In this document: piece by piece, positions 1-8,358 of the stretch
Position numbering within the stretch: position 1 is the first letter of the stretch
Layout: every line of letters starts with the position of its first letter
Source of the DNA: an uncultured Lachnospiraceae bacterium
GTDB taxonomy: Bacteria; Bacillota; Clostridia; Lachnospirales; Lachnospiraceae
Length of the DNA stretch: 43,685 bases
NCBI GenBank assembly: GCA_944383545.1
Contig: CALWPY010000015.1
Location: forward strand, 1-43,685
Direction of reading: 5' to 3'
Translations under genes and position numbers: made by a program
The notes under the pieces: model-generated
Seen by the model: only the letters and a program-made list of their open reading frames with translations
Told to the model about the DNA's origin: nothing
The model's database searches: none

Positions 1-114
1 ATTAAAAGATTGGCTTCTTCCATTTATTATGAACGGGCAATTTTCAATTTCAGATTAGGCTACTAAATTATCGTTTACATTAGAAAAGAATTTAAACTGA
101 AGGAGAAATACAGA

Positions 115-1137
115 ATGACTATGGAAGAAAACGAATTAAATATATACGAACCTATGATTCAGGAGATTTATCCGTATGATGTATCGTACCCGTTGGCTCT
201 TCTTTCTAACGGAATTAAGAAGGAATTGGATAGAGCACAGACTGTTGCGCAGAACATATATCGTGCCGTAGTTAGAGAAATGCCGACATTGACTCAAGTT
301 CAGCAAGCAATGGATAAGGGGTGTCGTTATGTGGTCGATGCTTCTGAAAGTACGCTAAAAGCAATTGAGAACGGAGCGTTGAAATTAACACAGGAAAATG
401 GAAAGACATATGCACAACTTCGTGTAGATGGTAAATATGGTTCAAAACTTCCTATCAAAAAAGAGGTGTTCCGTAAAGGTGTTGATCCTACACAAATGGC
501 AAATGCTTTGCAGATGCAAGCACTACAAGATCAAATACAAGATGTTGCTAATCAGTTGGTTTTGATTGATGGTAGTGTTAGAGAGGTTTTACAAGGTCAG
601 CAGAATGATCGTATAGGTTTATATTATAGTGGTCTTTCTTTGTTTTTGGAATCAAGAAGCGTTTCGGATGCAGGTCTTAGAAATGCTTTACAAGCACAGG
701 CACTGAGAGCGTTGACTGAGTCGACTTTCCAATTGAAACTGACACTGGAATCAGATATTAAATATATTGAAAATAAAGAGTATGACAAAGTAAAGGGCAA
801 ACGAAAAGAGTTAATTACTGAGCATATGAATAATATTAACCAATCATTTGCATTTATTCATCAGTCGACGATGCTTAGAGCAGGTATTTATTGTGATATA
901 GGTGAACATGCTTCTATGGCGAGAGTACTTGAAGAGTATTCGCATTTTATTGATACGGATATTGCACCTAAATCTGTTTTGCTGTCTCAGTATGATGTAA
1001 ATGATGATGGTACTCAAGCTGGGCTGTGGGCGTCACGTGGCCAATTAAAATTAGATACTGCCGAACTTAATAGAGCCCTAAATAGTTCACAAAAGCCCCT
1101 ATATTTAGGAGTTGTAAAGGAGGAATCAGCCGAATGA
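115..1137 (+). CDS. Hypothetical protein, first gene of putative defence operon
   Basis: A 340-residue soluble protein that I do not recognise. The start ATG follows a GAAGGAG ribosome site at a good distance. There is no signal peptide or clear membrane segment. The middle (about residues 125-250) is rich in glutamine, leucine and charged residues (for example QMQALQDQIQDVANQL) and is probably helical or coiled-coil. The last codons overlap the start of the zinc-ribbon gene in an ATGA arrangement, so the two are probably translationally coupled. Its position at the head of an operon with GmrSD-like, AlbA, DGQHR, HEPN and AbiH genes suggests a role in a defence or stress module, but that is inference from context. 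The promoter must lie at or before the window start; I see no convincing one in the 114 bases available. Confidence 0.8.
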   Translation: MTMEENELNIYEPMIQEIYPYDVSYPLALLSNGIKKELDRAQTVAQNIYRAVVREMPTLTQVQQAMDKGCRYVVDASESTLKAIENGALKLTQENGKTYAQLRVDGKYGSKLPIKKEVFRKGVDPTQMANALQMQALQDQIQDVANQLVLIDGSVREVLQGQQNDRIGLYYSGLSLFLESRSVSDAGLRNALQAQALRALTESTFQLKLTLESDIKYIENKEYDKVKGKRKELITEHMNNINQSFAFIHQSTMLRAGIYCDIGEHASMARVLEEYSHFIDTDIAPKSVLLSQYDVNDDGTQAGLWASRGQLKLDTAELNRALNSSQKPLYLGVVKEESAE

Positions 1138-1439
1138 AACGAGTAAAAGGTTGTTTAAATTGCGAATGTAACGAGTATAAGAAAACCTATTATAAGGAGT
1201 CAGATGAGTTTTGTGTTAGGTGCGGCACAAAATTAAACTATGTATGCAAACATCCTAAGTGTTTCAAGCAGATTCCCGATGATGTAAGAGAAACATACTG
1301 TCCTGTACATATTGCAGAACGAAAGGACAAGCAAGAGAAGAGAGTCGAAGCTGCTAAAAAGGTTGGTAGTGGCGTACTTGCTGTGGGCGGGGTGATAACT
1401 ATCGGTAAGGCGGCTGTTGATATTGCAAGAAAGAAATAA
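1134..1439 (+). CDS. Small zinc-ribbon protein with C-terminal hydrophobic segment
   Basis: A 101-residue protein. The first 65 residues hold many cysteines and a histidine in pairs (CLNCEC, CVRCG, CKHPKC, CPVH), consistent with one or two zinc-binding ribbons. A charged helix (residues about 60-77) is followed by a glycine-, valine- and isoleucine-rich stretch (about 78-94) ending in RKK, which could be a short membrane anchor. It starts inside the stop region of the upstream gene (ATGA) and ends 14 bases before the DUF262 gene. Zinc ribbon plus a membrane tail is compatible with a sensor or adaptor, but I cannot assign a family. The function is unknown; membership of the operon is well supported by spacing. 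Confidence 0.75.
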   Translation: MKRVKGCLNCECNEYKKTYYKESDEFCVRCGTKLNYVCKHPKCFKQIPDDVRETYCPVHIAERKDKQEKRVEAAKKVGSGVLAVGGVITIGKAAVDIARKK

Positions 1440-1453
1440 TTGAGGTACTTATT

Positions 1454-3226
1454 ATGGGGAAAGAATTGTTTACTAACATCCCAAGTAAAGTTAAAAATCT
1501 TGTGGATGATGTTAGAATTGGAAAAATTGGGCTACCGGACCTTCAAAGACCATTTGTCTGGAAAGACAATAAGGTAAGAGATCTTTTTGACTCTATGCTC
1601 CGAGGATATCCTATTGGATATGTGATGCTGTGGGAATCGCCGGCGGATTATGAAGAGAAGAAAAGTTCTATTGGTGAAAACAAAAAAATCTATGAGGAAC
1701 CAAAAGAACTGGTTATTGATGGTCAGCAAAGATTAACGGCGCTTGTTGCTGCAATGTATGGTGTTAAAGTTAGGGATAAGAGTTATTGCGAAAGAGAAAT
1801 AAAAATTAGTTATAATCCTTTAACAAGAGAGTTTGCAGTGTGGACAACCGCGATTGATCGTGATCAAGAATGGGTGACAAAAATAAGTGATGTGTTTTTG
1901 GCGAAGGAAAATAACTCTTTTACAAAATTTCGTCGAGGATATATTAATGGTTTAAACGATGCTAGAGCTAAGAAGGGCGAGGCAGAGTTGACAGATGCAG
2001 AGCTGGACTTGATTGAGGACAATTTAAATGACCTTTTAGGGTTAGAAGACTTCTCTTTGCCAACACTTGAAATATCGGACAATGCAGATGAACAGGATGT
2101 GGCGGATATATTCGTTCGTGTTAATTCCGGTGGTCAGAATTTGAATGAGAATAACTTTATTCAGACATTGATTTCTGTTTATGAGAAAGAAGTCCATGAT
2201 AAGATTACAAAATTCTGTCAGGAATCCAGAATTCCAAAAGACGGAACTTCTTACAATCATATTATGGAAGTAGATCCTCAACATTTAGTTCGCATGGCAG
2301 TCGGAGTTGGGTTCCATAGAGCAAGATTGAAATATGCGTATATGCTTCTTCGAGGTAAGAATTTGGAAACTGGAAAATATTCAGAAGAAACAAGAACGCA
2401 AAATTTAACAATATTTAAGGATGCCCTTGAAGAGGTTATGAATCTTAACAATTGGCATGCTTTCTTGAATTGTGTTTCGAGTGCAGGGTATGTAAGCAAT
2501 AAGATTATTGCTTCATCAAATGCGGTGGTATTTAGTTACGTTTTATATTTGTTGGGCAAGCTGGAATACAAGGTGGACTCTGTTAGACTTAATAAGATAA
2601 TCAGTAAGTGGTTCTTTATGTCTGCTATCACATATTTTTATACAGGCTCAACGGAATCTGAGGTCGAAAGACAGTTTGCAGATTTAAGAAATGTTCATAC
2701 AGCTGATGAATTTATAGAGTATTTGGAGAAGACTATTTCAAGCAGATTTACAGATGATTATTTCAAATTGACTTTGCCAAACGAATTGAATACATCATCA
2801 GCTATTTCGCCTGCTTGGTACGGATATATAGCATCTCAGATTGTATTGAATAATCCGATGTTATTTAGTACCAGTACACTTACAACGTATTTATTGCCTG
2901 GTGCAAGCGGAACTAAGAACGCTGTTGATAAACATCATATTTTTCCGAAGAACTATCTGACGCAAATTGGGTATACTACAGATCGTGATAGAAATCAGGT
3001 TGCTAATTTTACATACTTGGATTATGTAACCAATATTGATATTTCAGATGATGCACCGGAAATATATATCGGACGTTATAAAGATAAACTTGGTGATGAA
3101 TATAACAAGCATTGTGAAAATCATGCTTTGCCTAAAGATTTTGAAACAATGGATTATATGGAATTTTTGAGTGAGAGAAGAAATTTAATGGCTCAAATTA
3201 TTAAAATGGCGTATATGAGATTGTAA
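1454..3226 (+). CDS. DUF262 / HNH (GmrSD- and SspE-like) protein
   Basis: A 590-residue protein with the layout of GmrSD-type enzymes. The N-terminal DUF262 (ParB/Srx-like) domain carries the DGQQR motif at about residues 89-93 (VIDGQQRLTAL), preceded by LPDLQRPFVW, which is typical of the family. In GmrSD and SspE this domain uses NTP hydrolysis to gate nicking or cleavage. The C-terminal part has DKHHIFPKNYL at about residues 492-502 and a following asparagine-rich segment (NQVANFTYL), as expected of a DUF1524/HNH nuclease. Known relatives restrict DNA with modified bases (GmrSD) or act beside phosphorothioate modification (SspE). No modification genes are visible in the window, so the trigger is unknown. 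The gene sits third in the operon, 37 bases before the AlbA gene. Confidence 0.85.
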   Translation: MGKELFTNIPSKVKNLVDDVRIGKIGLPDLQRPFVWKDNKVRDLFDSMLRGYPIGYVMLWESPADYEEKKSSIGENKKIYEEPKELVIDGQQRLTALVAAMYGVKVRDKSYCEREIKISYNPLTREFAVWTTAIDRDQEWVTKISDVFLAKENNSFTKFRRGYINGLNDARAKKGEAELTDAELDLIEDNLNDLLGLEDFSLPTLEISDNADEQDVADIFVRVNSGGQNLNENNFIQTLISVYEKEVHDKITKFCQESRIPKDGTSYNHIMEVDPQHLVRMAVGVGFHRARLKYAYMLLRGKNLETGKYSEETRTQNLTIFKDALEEVMNLNNWHAFLNCVSSAGYVSNKIIASSNAVVFSYVLYLLGKLEYKVDSVRLNKIISKWFFMSAITYFYTGSTESEVERQFADLRNVHTADEFIEYLEKTISSRFTDDYFKLTLPNELNTSSAISPAWYGYIASQIVLNNPMLFSTSTLTTYLLPGASGTKNAVDKHHIFPKNYLTQIGYTTDRDRNQVANFTYLDYVTNIDISDDAPEIYIGRYKDKLGDEYNKHCENHALPKDFETMDYMEFLSERRNLMAQIIKMAYMRL

Positions 3227-3263
3227 TATTAGTGAATGCAGAAAAGAAAGCGAGCTGATCAAT

Positions 3264-4763
3264 TTGGAAAATACTTTTGACCTTTCACAATTTGATGAAT
3301 ACAGAGAAGATAACAGAAGAGAAGTAAAAAAAGCAAAAGACGGATTGCCGCTCTCTTTGTGGGAAACCTATTCTTCTTTTGCAAACTGCTATGGTGGGGT
3401 GATTATTCTTGGTGTGATAGAGAATAAAGATGGCAGTTGGAGGAGTGCCGGTCTTCAGAATGCGTCCAAGCTTCGCAAGGAATTCTGGGATAACATGAAC
3501 AATCCAAAGAAGGTAAACATCAATCTGCTGTCGGAAGATGATGTGCAGACTTATGAAGTTGGCGACAATAAGGATGTCATTATGGTTATTTATGTGCCGA
3601 TGGCGAAGCGTGAGCAGAAGCCGGTGTACATCAACAATGATATTTTCAATGGTACGTTCCGCCGCAATTATGAGGGCGATTATCATTGCACCAGACTCCA
3701 GGTAAAAACCATGCTACGAGATCAGACGGAGCGCACGATTGATATGGAAGTGCTGGATAAAGTTCCGATGGAAGATTTGAATTATGACACCATTCACGGT
3801 TATCGCAACAGTCACCGTTCTTTGAAGGAAGGGCATCCCTTTGAACGCCTGAGCGACCATGAGTATCTAAGAAGTATTGGCGCGGCTGCTATTTCTGATG
3901 AGGATGGAAACCTACATCCAACGGCAGCAGGTATGCTGATGTTTGGTGATGAGTATAACATTGTGCGGCATTTCCCAGAGTATTTTCTGGATTATAGGGA
4001 AGAGTTGGATCCTACCACGCGCTGGAGTGACAGATTGCAGTCCAGTTCCGGTGAATGGTCCGGAAATGTGTGTGATTTTTATTTTAGGATTTATAACAAG
4101 ATTATCAAGGATATTAAGGTGCCTTTTAAAATGGTTGGTGGCGAACGTGTTGATGATACGCCGGTACACAAGGCACTTCGTGAGGCTTTGGCAAACTGCC
4201 TGATTAATGCAGATTACCATGGCTTGCGTGGCGTTGTTATCCGCAAGGAACCGGACAAGCTGGTTTTGGCAAATCCCGGTTATGTCAGAACAGGTAAAAA
4301 ACAGATGCGTCTTGGCGGCGAATCCGATCCGCGAAACAAGGCACTTATGAAAATGTTCAATCTTATCAATATTGGTGAACGTGCCGGAAGCGGTGTGCCA
4401 AATATTTTTAATGTTTGGGCAGATGAAGGCTGGGAAGAACCGGTTATTGAGGAAAGATTTGATCCGGATAGGACAGTGCTGGAACTTTCTTTTAAGAAAA
4501 AAGTGGCAGAAAAAAGTGGCGAAAAAAAAGTGGCGGAAAAAAGTGGCGAAAAAAAAGTAACGAAAAAAACGCAAGAAAAGTACGATGCCATTTTGAATGC
4601 TATGCAGCCTGATAAGTGGTATAAAGCTTTAGAATTTGTAGACGTTGCAGGTGTTAAAGAATCAAGGATTAAGGTGTTGCTTAAGGATATGACAGAGCAG
4701 GGCTTGATAGAGAGTAGAGGAAGTACAAAGGGTAAAATGTATAGGAAGGGTGATTTGATATGA
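3264..4763 (+). CDS. Schlafen/AlbA-2 domain ATP-binding regulator (RecG-like C-terminus)
   Basis: A 499-residue protein. The N-terminal AlbA-2 domain (about residues 10-130) shows the expected EDNRREVKKAKDGLP and FANCYGGVIILGV patterns. A histidine-kinase-like ATPase region follows at about 300-390 (EALANCLINADYHG, LANPGYVR, GERAGSGVPNIF). After a lysine-rich repeat comes a C-terminal winged helix (about 440-499). Such proteins are usually annotated as RecG-like or transcriptional regulators and are frequent in defence islands. The start is TTG at 3264, because the next in-frame ATG would cut off most of the AlbA domain; the ribosome site before it is weak. Most of the gene is visibly richer in G and C than its neighbours, suggesting a separate origin. 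It overlaps the next gene in ATGA. Confidence 0.8.
   Translation: MENTFDLSQFDEYREDNRREVKKAKDGLPLSLWETYSSFANCYGGVIILGVIENKDGSWRSAGLQNASKLRKEFWDNMNNPKKVNINLLSEDDVQTYEVGDNKDVIMVIYVPMAKREQKPVYINNDIFNGTFRRNYEGDYHCTRLQVKTMLRDQTERTIDMEVLDKVPMEDLNYDTIHGYRNSHRSLKEGHPFERLSDHEYLRSIGAAAISDEDGNLHPTAAGMLMFGDEYNIVRHFPEYFLDYREELDPTTRWSDRLQSSSGEWSGNVCDFYFRIYNKIIKDIKVPFKMVGGERVDDTPVHKALREALANCLINADYHGLRGVVIRKEPDKLVLANPGYVRTGKKQMRLGGESDPRNKALMKMFNLINIGERAGSGVPNIFNVWADEGWEEPVIEERFDPDRTVLELSFKKKVAEKSGEKKVAEKSGEKKVTKKTQEKYDAILNAMQPDKWYKALEFVDVAGVKESRIKVLLKDMTEQGLIESRGSTKGKMYRKGDLI
4497..4577 (+). repeat. 27-bp coding tandem repeat in the AlbA-2 gene
   Basis: Two near-identical 27-base units (4497-4523, 4524-4550) and a third diverged unit (4551-4577) encode KKVAEKSGE, KKVAEKSGE, KKVTKKTQE. 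They form a lysine- and glutamate-rich linker between the ATPase-like part and the winged helix. The units are in frame, so gain or loss of a unit would change linker length without a frameshift. The runs of eight adenines inside are additional slippage-prone sites. Similar low-complexity EK-rich linkers occur in this protein family. Confidence 0.85.
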
Positions 4764-6004
4764 AAATACAATATGATAGTTCAATAAAAGATGATAAACG
4801 CACAAGGCTCAAAAATGAAGTATCTGATTTTTATGAAATATTTGAACCGATTGAGAGGGTAATCTATTTGTTAATGGATAAGGTGACTGGGGCTGTGTTT
4901 TGTGAATGTCATGTGTCGGCAAAGAATTTAATAGACAACTGTACTGTAGATGTTCCGTTAGACCCAGAAGAACAATCGGATTATAGAGCAAACCGAGAGC
5001 TAGTTGAAGATAGTAGTGCATTTGCGCAGATGAAGATTGATGCAATTCACGGACGTATATTTAGTAATATAGTTGCTGAATACAATGTAGAATTTGATGA
5101 AGAACATCCGCTGAAGATTGTGGGTGGGCAGCATAGAATAAAAGCAATTCAAGAAGCATTGAAGAATTATGTAAAAGAATATCATGGTATAAAAGTTTAT
5201 TTTGATTTAAATATGGAACAAAGATTAGATGTACAGTTGATTTCTAATACTAATATTGCAGTTTCAGCTGATTTGCTCGATCGAATGATGGAAACTGTAA
5301 AAGGTCCAGAACTTAGAAATTGGTGTCATGAAGTTGGTCTATTGGATGATAATAGCGATTTTGCAGATAAGAAACAGCGAGGAAATTGTATAACTGTAAG
5401 AGAAGCAAGAACCTTTATTATTAACTATTTCTTGGGAAAAACTGTGATTGACTTTGAAAAGGAAAAAACTGACGGAGTTATTGCCAAGACAGGTGGTAAT
5501 GATGAAGATTGGGACAAATTAAAAGAAGAACATCCAGAGATGTGGAATGATAAGAAATTAAAGGAAGCAGGAATTGCTTTTGCAAAATTGGCAAAGAAGC
5601 AAAAAGAATATTTTGCAGAGGATGGAAAGAAACCATCGCGGGAATATGCTGACAAGGCGTTTAATTATGCCATTATAGCATCATGGGCTTTTGTTGCAGG
5701 ATTTTTGTCTAAGAATGACGTTAGATTGATAAGGCATTTTGAATTGCCGGAACATTCTAAGAAAGATCCATTAAATGCAGAAGCATTGGCTTCAGCAAGA
5801 CATAAAAGTGACCCGGAGAATTATAGAGGATTGGGAACACGAACTGACGCAAAAGAAAGAGGTCGGCTTATAGAATTATTTTATTTGCAGGCAGAAGAAG
5901 GTAAGGGAATAACTAAAGCACATATTAATCTAGCATTAAGTAAGTATTTTGCTAAGCAGGCCAACTTGGAAGTACAAAAGATTGAGAAAAAGGTAAGACG
6001 ATGA
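4760..6004 (+). CDS. DGQHR-domain (DndB/ParB-like) protein
   Basis: A 414-residue protein with a DGQHR-like core: VGGQHRIKAIQEAL at about residues 121-134 (GGQHR instead of the more common DGQHR). This domain is shared by DndB, the transcriptional and modification control protein of phosphorothioate systems, and by other ParB-related nucleotide-binding proteins. The following region (FDLNMEQRLDVQLISNTN) resembles the usual continuation of the domain. The C-terminal half is highly charged and lysine-rich, with no recognised domain. The start codon overlaps the stop of the AlbA gene and the stop overlaps the HEPN start, so it is firmly in the operon. Whether it binds modified DNA, a nucleotide or a protein partner cannot be decided from sequence. 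Confidence 0.75.
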   Translation: MKIQYDSSIKDDKRTRLKNEVSDFYEIFEPIERVIYLLMDKVTGAVFCECHVSAKNLIDNCTVDVPLDPEEQSDYRANRELVEDSSAFAQMKIDAIHGRIFSNIVAEYNVEFDEEHPLKIVGGQHRIKAIQEALKNYVKEYHGIKVYFDLNMEQRLDVQLISNTNIAVSADLLDRMMETVKGPELRNWCHEVGLLDDNSDFADKKQRGNCITVREARTFIINYFLGKTVIDFEKEKTDGVIAKTGGNDEDWDKLKEEHPEMWNDKKLKEAGIAFAKLAKKQKEYFAEDGKKPSREYADKAFNYAIIASWAFVAGFLSKNDVRLIRHFELPEHSKKDPLNAEALASARHKSDPENYRGLGTRTDAKERGRLIELFYLQAEEGKGITKAHINLALSKYFAKQANLEVQKIEKKVRR

Positions 6005-6549
6005 AAGAATTTGATTTTTTTGGGGAAATGCTTTTTGAGGAAGCTAAATATTATTTAGAAACAGCTAAATCTGAAGAGGATGGAAGCAAACACCAGGTAG
6101 CATCACTTCATGCAAGTTTGTTATTGTCTATGAGTGCTCTTGAAGCTTACGTAAATGCGGTTTCGGAAGAGCTGGTATCAAGTTTTGAACTAAATATATA
6201 CGAAAAATCACTCTTATCTGAAAAAAATATTGAATTGCATAAGGGAGTACCGAAATTGGGTAAAGGATTGAAGATGCAACGACTAATTGATAGAATAGCT
6301 TTTATTTATTCTAAGTATTCAATGAAAGAGTTATCAGATGCGGACTTGTGGTATATGGAAATAAAGCAAACTATTGATTTGAGAAATGGTTTGGTTCATC
6401 CTAAAAGTGTTGTACAAGTAACATATACTCAGATTGAGAAGGCATTATGGAGTGTTTTGAATACGGTGAATGCACTATACTTAGCAGTATATAAGCGGAA
6501 AGTTCCAATATATAATTATGGAATACAAGCAAAAGTGCTTGGCGAATAA
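6001..6549 (+). CDS. HEPN-domain protein, possible RNase
   Basis: A 182-residue, mostly helical protein. The key feature is RNGLVHP at about residues 128-134, which fits the Rx4H signature of HEPN ribonucleases (arginine 128, histidine 133), preceded by a conserved-looking acidic/polar helix. The first half (HASLLLSMSALEAYVNAVSEEL) has the pattern of the first HEPN helices, with an alanine-leucine-glutamate core seen in RiboL-PSP/HEPN and Apea-like proteins. HEPN proteins often act as toxins that cut RNA during phage infection. It is encoded ATGA-coupled to the DGQHR gene and 24 bases ahead of the AbiH gene, so it may be the effector, or one of two, of the operon. The assignment to HEPN rests on one motif and helical pattern. 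Confidence 0.65.
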   Translation: MKEFDFFGEMLFEEAKYYLETAKSEEDGSKHQVASLHASLLLSMSALEAYVNAVSEELVSSFELNIYEKSLLSEKNIELHKGVPKLGKGLKMQRLIDRIAFIYSKYSMKELSDADLWYMEIKQTIDLRNGLVHPKSVVQVTYTQIEKALWSVLNTVNALYLAVYKRKVPIYNYGIQAKVLGE

Positions 6550-6573
6550 GATGTACAAAGAGAGGAATGCACC

Positions 6574-7815
6574 ATGAATATTCTTGTTTTAGGAAATGGA
6601 TTTGATTTAGCACATGGTTTGCCAACTTCGTATAAGGATTTTTTGACTTTTTGTAAAAAAATTAAAACATTATATGAATACAGTGAATGTGTTTCTCAAG
6701 CTGAATATAAAGAAAAAGAAATAGATTCGTGGGAAATGAATGAAAACATAAAAGAAAGATTTGTTAATACATATGCAGATAGAATAATTGATAAAAGCCT
6801 TTATGAAGGAGCGGTTAATAGGCAGATTTCAATTAATACTACATATGATGAATTATACAGATATATACAGAAAAATACATGGCTTGAATATTTTTGGAAT
6901 GTACCAACATATGTGGGAGAGAATTGGATTGACTTTGAAAAGGAGATAGCAGATGTTGTTAAGTCGCTGGATGTTGCAAGGGAATGCATAGAGTGTGGCA
7001 ATTCGATAAATGATTTGGAAAATGGTGATAGTGTTACTGTCGCTGCAATCTGGAAAGCTTCAAAGTGGAACTTAAAAGCTGCATTTAAAGGATTACCGGA
7101 ATTAGATAAATTTATAGAATTCCTTGGTCATGAACTTGATAAGTTGATTCGTATTTTGGAAATATATATTGATGAATTTATCGGAAAAATTGAAGTTGAA
7201 AAGAGAAGTCAAGACGTATTAGATATAAATGCAGATCACGTTTTTTCATTTAATTATTCTGATACTCATGAAAGATTGTATGCAGTTAAAGAAAAAATAG
7301 AATATGATTATGTGCACGGAAAAGCAGATGTAAATAATGTAATAGCATCAAATAATATGGTTTTAGGAATTGAAAAGTATCTTGAAGATAATAGAAAAAA
7401 TGAAGATATTAGATTTATAGTATTTAAGAAATTTTATCAGAGAATACATAAACAGACTGGATGCGAATATAAGAAGTGGATAGAAAAGATTGCTGAAGAT
7501 GAAAAGAGGGAAAAATCGTGGCTTGTAGATAATAAAGACCATTCAAGAGACCATAGGCATAATTTGTATATATTTGGGCACTCATTAGATGTATCGGATA
7601 GAGATATTCTAAGGGAATTTATTTTACATGATAATGTAGATACAACTGTTTTTTATCATGAAAGAATCGATGAAAATGGTGTCAGTGATAATGGAAGAAC
7701 TGAATTAGGTCATAAAATAGCAAATCTTGTGAAGGTAATTGGTCAAGAAGAACTTATCAAAAGAACCGGTGGCAGTACTAAGACAATAAACTTTAAACTT
7801 CAGCAAAATATGTAA
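6574..7815 (+). CDS. AbiH-family abortive infection protein
   Basis: A 413-residue protein starting with MNILVLGNGFDLAHGLPTSYKDF, the hallmark N-terminus of the AbiH family (a nucleotide-binding-fold-like GNGFD motif). Near the end, YIFGHSLDVSDRDILREFI matches the conserved C-terminal block of the family. Length is in the usual range. AbiH was described as a lactococcal abortive infection protein and its mechanism is not settled. A ribosome site (AGAGAGGAATG region) lies just upstream. It is the last gene of the operon, followed by a weak hairpin. Together with HEPN, GmrSD-like and AlbA proteins it gives the strongest argument that this operon is antiviral. Confidence 0.9.
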   Translation: MNILVLGNGFDLAHGLPTSYKDFLTFCKKIKTLYEYSECVSQAEYKEKEIDSWEMNENIKERFVNTYADRIIDKSLYEGAVNRQISINTTYDELYRYIQKNTWLEYFWNVPTYVGENWIDFEKEIADVVKSLDVARECIECGNSINDLENGDSVTVAAIWKASKWNLKAAFKGLPELDKFIEFLGHELDKLIRILEIYIDEFIGKIEVEKRSQDVLDINADHVFSFNYSDTHERLYAVKEKIEYDYVHGKADVNNVIASNNMVLGIEKYLEDNRKNEDIRFIVFKKFYQRIHKQTGCEYKKWIEKIAEDEKREKSWLVDNKDHSRDHRHNLYIFGHSLDVSDRDILREFILHDNVDTTVFYHERIDENGVSDNGRTELGHKIANLVKVIGQEELIKRTGGSTKTINFKLQQNM

Positions 7816-7841
7816 TGATATAGTATGCTTTTTGGTAAAGA

Positions 7842-7866
7842 TACACACAATAGCCTTGCGTGTGTA
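7842..7866 (+). terminator. Weak hairpin terminator after the defence operon
   Basis: Inverted repeat TACACAC / GTGTGTA with an 11-base loop, followed by a short CTTTT run, 26 bases after the AbiH stop. It could end the operon, but the T-run is short. Confidence 0.4.
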
Positions 7867-7914
7867 CTTTTGCTTGAATGTGTATCACAACCCCGATTTT
7901 GTAAAAAATCCTGA

Positions 7915-7943
7915 TTTACTTATGACTATGCTCATGTTATATT
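7915..7943 (+). promoter_or_regulatory. SigA-type promoter for the stand-alone RNA
   Basis: TTTACT (7915-7920), a 17-base spacer, then TATATT (7938-7943). The predicted start at about 7950 falls directly before GGTGGACGAA, the start of the structured region. No reading frame is served by this promoter before the terminator at 8194-8232. Confidence 0.6.
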
Positions 7944-7949
7944 AATCTT

Positions 7950-8232
7950 AGGTGGACGAATAGTAGCAGAAATCCGTGATACAAACCTGCAACATTTTCT
8001 CCGGAAAAAGCAAAAATAATAGGTAAAATACTCATAAAATGAGTCACAAAACGGCAAAAACCGTAACAAATAAGTTTCTAAATATGACCAAATCAGACCG
8101 TGAGGGTGGTAGAACAGTAGGCTCAGGAAGAGTTGCTTCTATTATTGAGTAATTACGCGAAAGCAATTAGATAAGCGCCGATTAGGTGCAAAGAGAGTCG
8201 CTTCATGCTTGCATGAAAGCGGCTCTTTTTTT
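7950..8232 (+). ncRNA. Stand-alone structured RNA, about 280 nt, possibly raiA-type
   Basis: A gene-free stretch with its own promoter and strong terminator. It holds several potential helices: ACTCA/TGAGT (hairpin), ACGG/CCGT with an A-rich loop, a GCGAAAGC hairpin flanked by AATT complementarity, and GCGCC/GGTGC with loop GATTA. GGA...TCC and GCAG...CTGC near the 5' end interleave, which suggests a pseudoknot. No convincing open reading frame lies inside. The size, purine-rich single-stranded segments and free-standing layout resemble widespread Firmicute RNAs such as the raiA motif, but that name is only an impression; I could not compare with a covariance model. It could also be a leader whose readthrough reaches the TetR gene, although that gene has its own promoter. 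Confidence 0.6.
8194..8232 (+). terminator. Strong intrinsic terminator
   Basis: A stem of about 14 pairs (AGAGTCGCTTCATG with CATGAAAGCGGCTCT, one bulged A and one G-T pair), a four-base loop and a run of seven T. It ends the structured RNA gene. Confidence 0.85.
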
Positions 8233-8358
8233 GTGTCGCTTGTGGACATTTAACGAATGCTCTTGACCGAAGAAATGCGAAGCATATTCGAGGGGGATTT
8301 ATCGGTCTTTTGGAGATTTCTTCTAAACATAAGCCTTTTTATTAAACTTATAATTGTA

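Noticed and set aside
4497-4577. Repeat as a phase-variable frameshift site
   Set aside because: Units are 27 bases, so copy-number change keeps the frame; only the A8 runs could shift it, and the frame is intact here.
3912-4771. Long reverse-strand open frames opposite the AlbA-2 gene
   Set aside because: They are phenylalanine-rich shadows of the forward coding sequence, including translation of the EK repeat as FF/CHF repeats, and lack ribosome sites.
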